From Chitinophagaceae bacterium UBA4412 (GTDB taxonomy: Bacteria; Bacteroidota; Bacteroidia; Chitinophagales; Chitinophagaceae), in assembly GCA_002400445.1 (NCBI GenBank), contig DGQO01000076.1, positions 1,901 to 8,262 of the forward strand: a DNA stretch of 6,362 nt. The letters are read 5' to 3'. The notes under the pieces are model-generated. The model saw nothing but the letters and a program-made list of their open reading frames with translations. It had not been told where the DNA came from and made no database searches. Shown here in pieces: positions 5,367 to 6,362 of this stretch. Numbering within the stretch: the stretch's first letter is position 1; each line of letters begins with the position of its first letter. The position numbers and the translations under genes were made by a program.

Positions 5367-6362
5367 TTATTGAACGAATGCTAAAACTTTCCGGATAATA
5401 AAATCCTGCTGCTCTTCATCAAGCTCCGTATGAATAGGCAGGGAAATTACCCTTTCGGTGAGCCAGTCTGTAACCGGCAAATCATAACTGCTGCCCCCAA
5501 ATTCATCAAACATTTTTTGACGATGCGCAGGCACAGGATAATAAATCATGGAAGGCACGCCTTCCTTAGCCAGGTATTCATTGAGCGCATTGCGGCCTGA
5601 ATCGTGCAGCGTAAGGGTATATTGATGAAAAACGTGCCTGTTGTTGGCTGCACGATAAGGCGTACTGATCTTTGGGTTTCCGGCAAAGCCTGCGTCATAA
5701 TAATCCGCTGCTTTACGGCGGGCATCAATATACGCATCCAGGTGCCGCAGTTTAATATCCAGTATAGCTGCCTGGATTGCATCCAGCCGGGAATTGCAGC
5801 CTACCACATCATGGTAGTACCGGGCGCTTTGGCCATGAGAGGCAATCATGCGCAGTTTATCTGCCAGGGCATCATCATTGGTCATCATGGCACCGCCATC
5901 TCCATAGGCTCCCAAATTTTTTGAAGGATAAAACGAAGTGCAGCCAATATGGCCAATGATACCAGTTTTTATTTTTGTACCATTTGCCTGCGTATATACA
6001 TTTCCGATAGCCTGCGCATTGTCTTCAATTACAAATAACTTATGCCGGCGGGCAATGTCCATAATGGCATCCATATCAGCTGCCTGCCCATATAAATGAA
6101 CCGGCACAATTGCTTTTGTTTTTGGCGTGATGGCTTTTTCAATGGCCACGGGGTCAATGCAAAAAGTATCCTTATTTACTTCTACAAAAACAGGTTTGAT
6201 ATGAAGCAAGGCTGCTACTTCTACTGTAGCGATGTAAGTAAACGAAGGGGTGATCACTTCATCGCCAGGCTGCAGGCCCAGCGCCATCATGGCTATCTGC
6301 AATGCATCCGTACCATTGGCACATGGAATCACATGGCGTGCCCCATGATAAGTGGCAAGATT
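5367..6362 (-). CDS. DegT/DnrJ/EryC1-family sugar aminotransferase, WbpE-like (N-terminus missing)
   Basis: A fold-type I PLP enzyme that transfers an amino group, usually from glutamate, to a keto group on a nucleotide sugar. The frame is open to the window edge: 331 residues are visible and the family's roughly 360-380 suggests that some 30-50 N-terminal residues lie outside. A GTG at 6332 is an internal Val codon, not the start, because the ten upstream in-frame residues (N-L-A-T-Y-H-G-A-R-H) fit the family. Visible motifs, counted from the edge: the phosphate-binding C-A-N-G-T-D-A-L (14-21), Asp114 and Gln117 in E-D-N-A-Q-A-I-G, the PLP Lys148 in F-Y-P-S-K-N-L-G (codon 5921-5919), G-D-G-G-A (154-158), and N-S-R-L-D (190-194). 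The sequence resembles WbpE (UDP-3-keto-GlcNAcA aminotransferase) more than the 4-keto enzymes, judged by recall. That would suit the nearby HexNAc dehydrogenase, but the 3-dehydrogenase and N-acetyltransferase of that route are not visible. The precise substrate is uncertain. The gene ends 29 bp before ugd. Confidence 0.9.
   Translation of the reverse strand, partial: NLATYHGARHVIPCANGTDALQIAMMALGLQPGDEVITPSFTYIATVEVAALLHIKPVFVEVNKDTFCIDPVAIEKAITPKTKAIVPVHLYGQAADMDAIMDIARRHKLFVIEDNAQAIGNVYTQANGTKIKTGIIGHIGCTSFYPSKNLGAYGDGGAMMTNDDALADKLRMIASHGQSARYYHDVVGCNSRLDAIQAAILDIKLRHLDAYIDARRKAADYYDAGFAGNPKISTPYRAANNRHVFHQYTLTLHDSGRNALNEYLAKEGVPSMIYYPVPAHRQKMFDEFGGSSYDLPVTDWLTERVISLPIHTELDEEQQDFIIRKVLAFVQ

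Noticed and set aside
5604..5924. A 106-codon plus-strand open frame inside the aminotransferase gene
   Set aside because: Antisense to conserved coding sequence including the PLP lysine region, with no domain features.
6330..6332. GTG at 6332 as the start of the aminotransferase
   Set aside because: In-frame codons upstream to the window edge encode family-like residues, and the family needs a longer N-terminal part, so this is an internal valine codon.

Overview
The window is a stretch of a polysaccharide (O-antigen, capsule or exopolysaccharide) sugar-nucleotide gene cluster. Every gene lies on the minus strand, so transcription runs from high to low coordinates. I infer a member of the Bacteroidota, perhaps near Chitinophagaceae or Sphingobacteriales. 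The reasons are moderate GC content, no Shine-Dalgarno sequence before any start, AT-rich gaps (four of six stops are TAA), and the general look of the proteins. No marker gene fixes the taxon.

In transcription order the genes are: (1) a DegT/DnrJ/EryC1-type PLP aminotransferase, closest in character to WbpE, cut at its N-terminus by the window edge (5367-6362); (2) UDP-glucose 6-dehydrogenase, ugd (4006-5337); (3) UDP-glucuronate decarboxylase, i.e. UDP-xylose synthase (2992-3990); (4) a TviB/WbpO-type UDP-N-acetylhexosamine 6-dehydrogenase (1668-2957); (5) a WbpP/TviC-type UDP-HexNAc(A) 4-epimerase (635-1624); (6) dTDP-4-dehydrorhamnose 3,5-epimerase, rfbC (17-577); (7) the first six codons of a further gene whose ATG overlaps the rfbC stop as ATGA (1-20). 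The gaps are 29, 15, 34, 43 and 57 bp, then an overlap, which fits one operon. No stretch of 300 bases lacks a gene.

Together the enzymes supply activated sugars. Ugd and UXS convert UDP-glucose to UDP-glucuronate and UDP-xylose. The TviB-like and WbpP-like pair converts UDP-GlcNAc to UDP-GalNAcA, in either order. RfbC contributes to dTDP-L-rhamnose. The aminotransferase makes an amino sugar, possibly a 3-amino uronic acid. No glycosyltransferase, flippase, polymerase or export gene is visible, so the final polymer cannot be named.

I found no RNA gene, mobile element, CRISPR array or clear terminator. The enzymes belong to known families with intact catalytic residues, and I do not see an undescribed system. 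The points most worth a second look are a perfect palindrome in the gap before rfbC, an A8 tract inside each of two adjacent genes, and the coupled gene start at the left edge.
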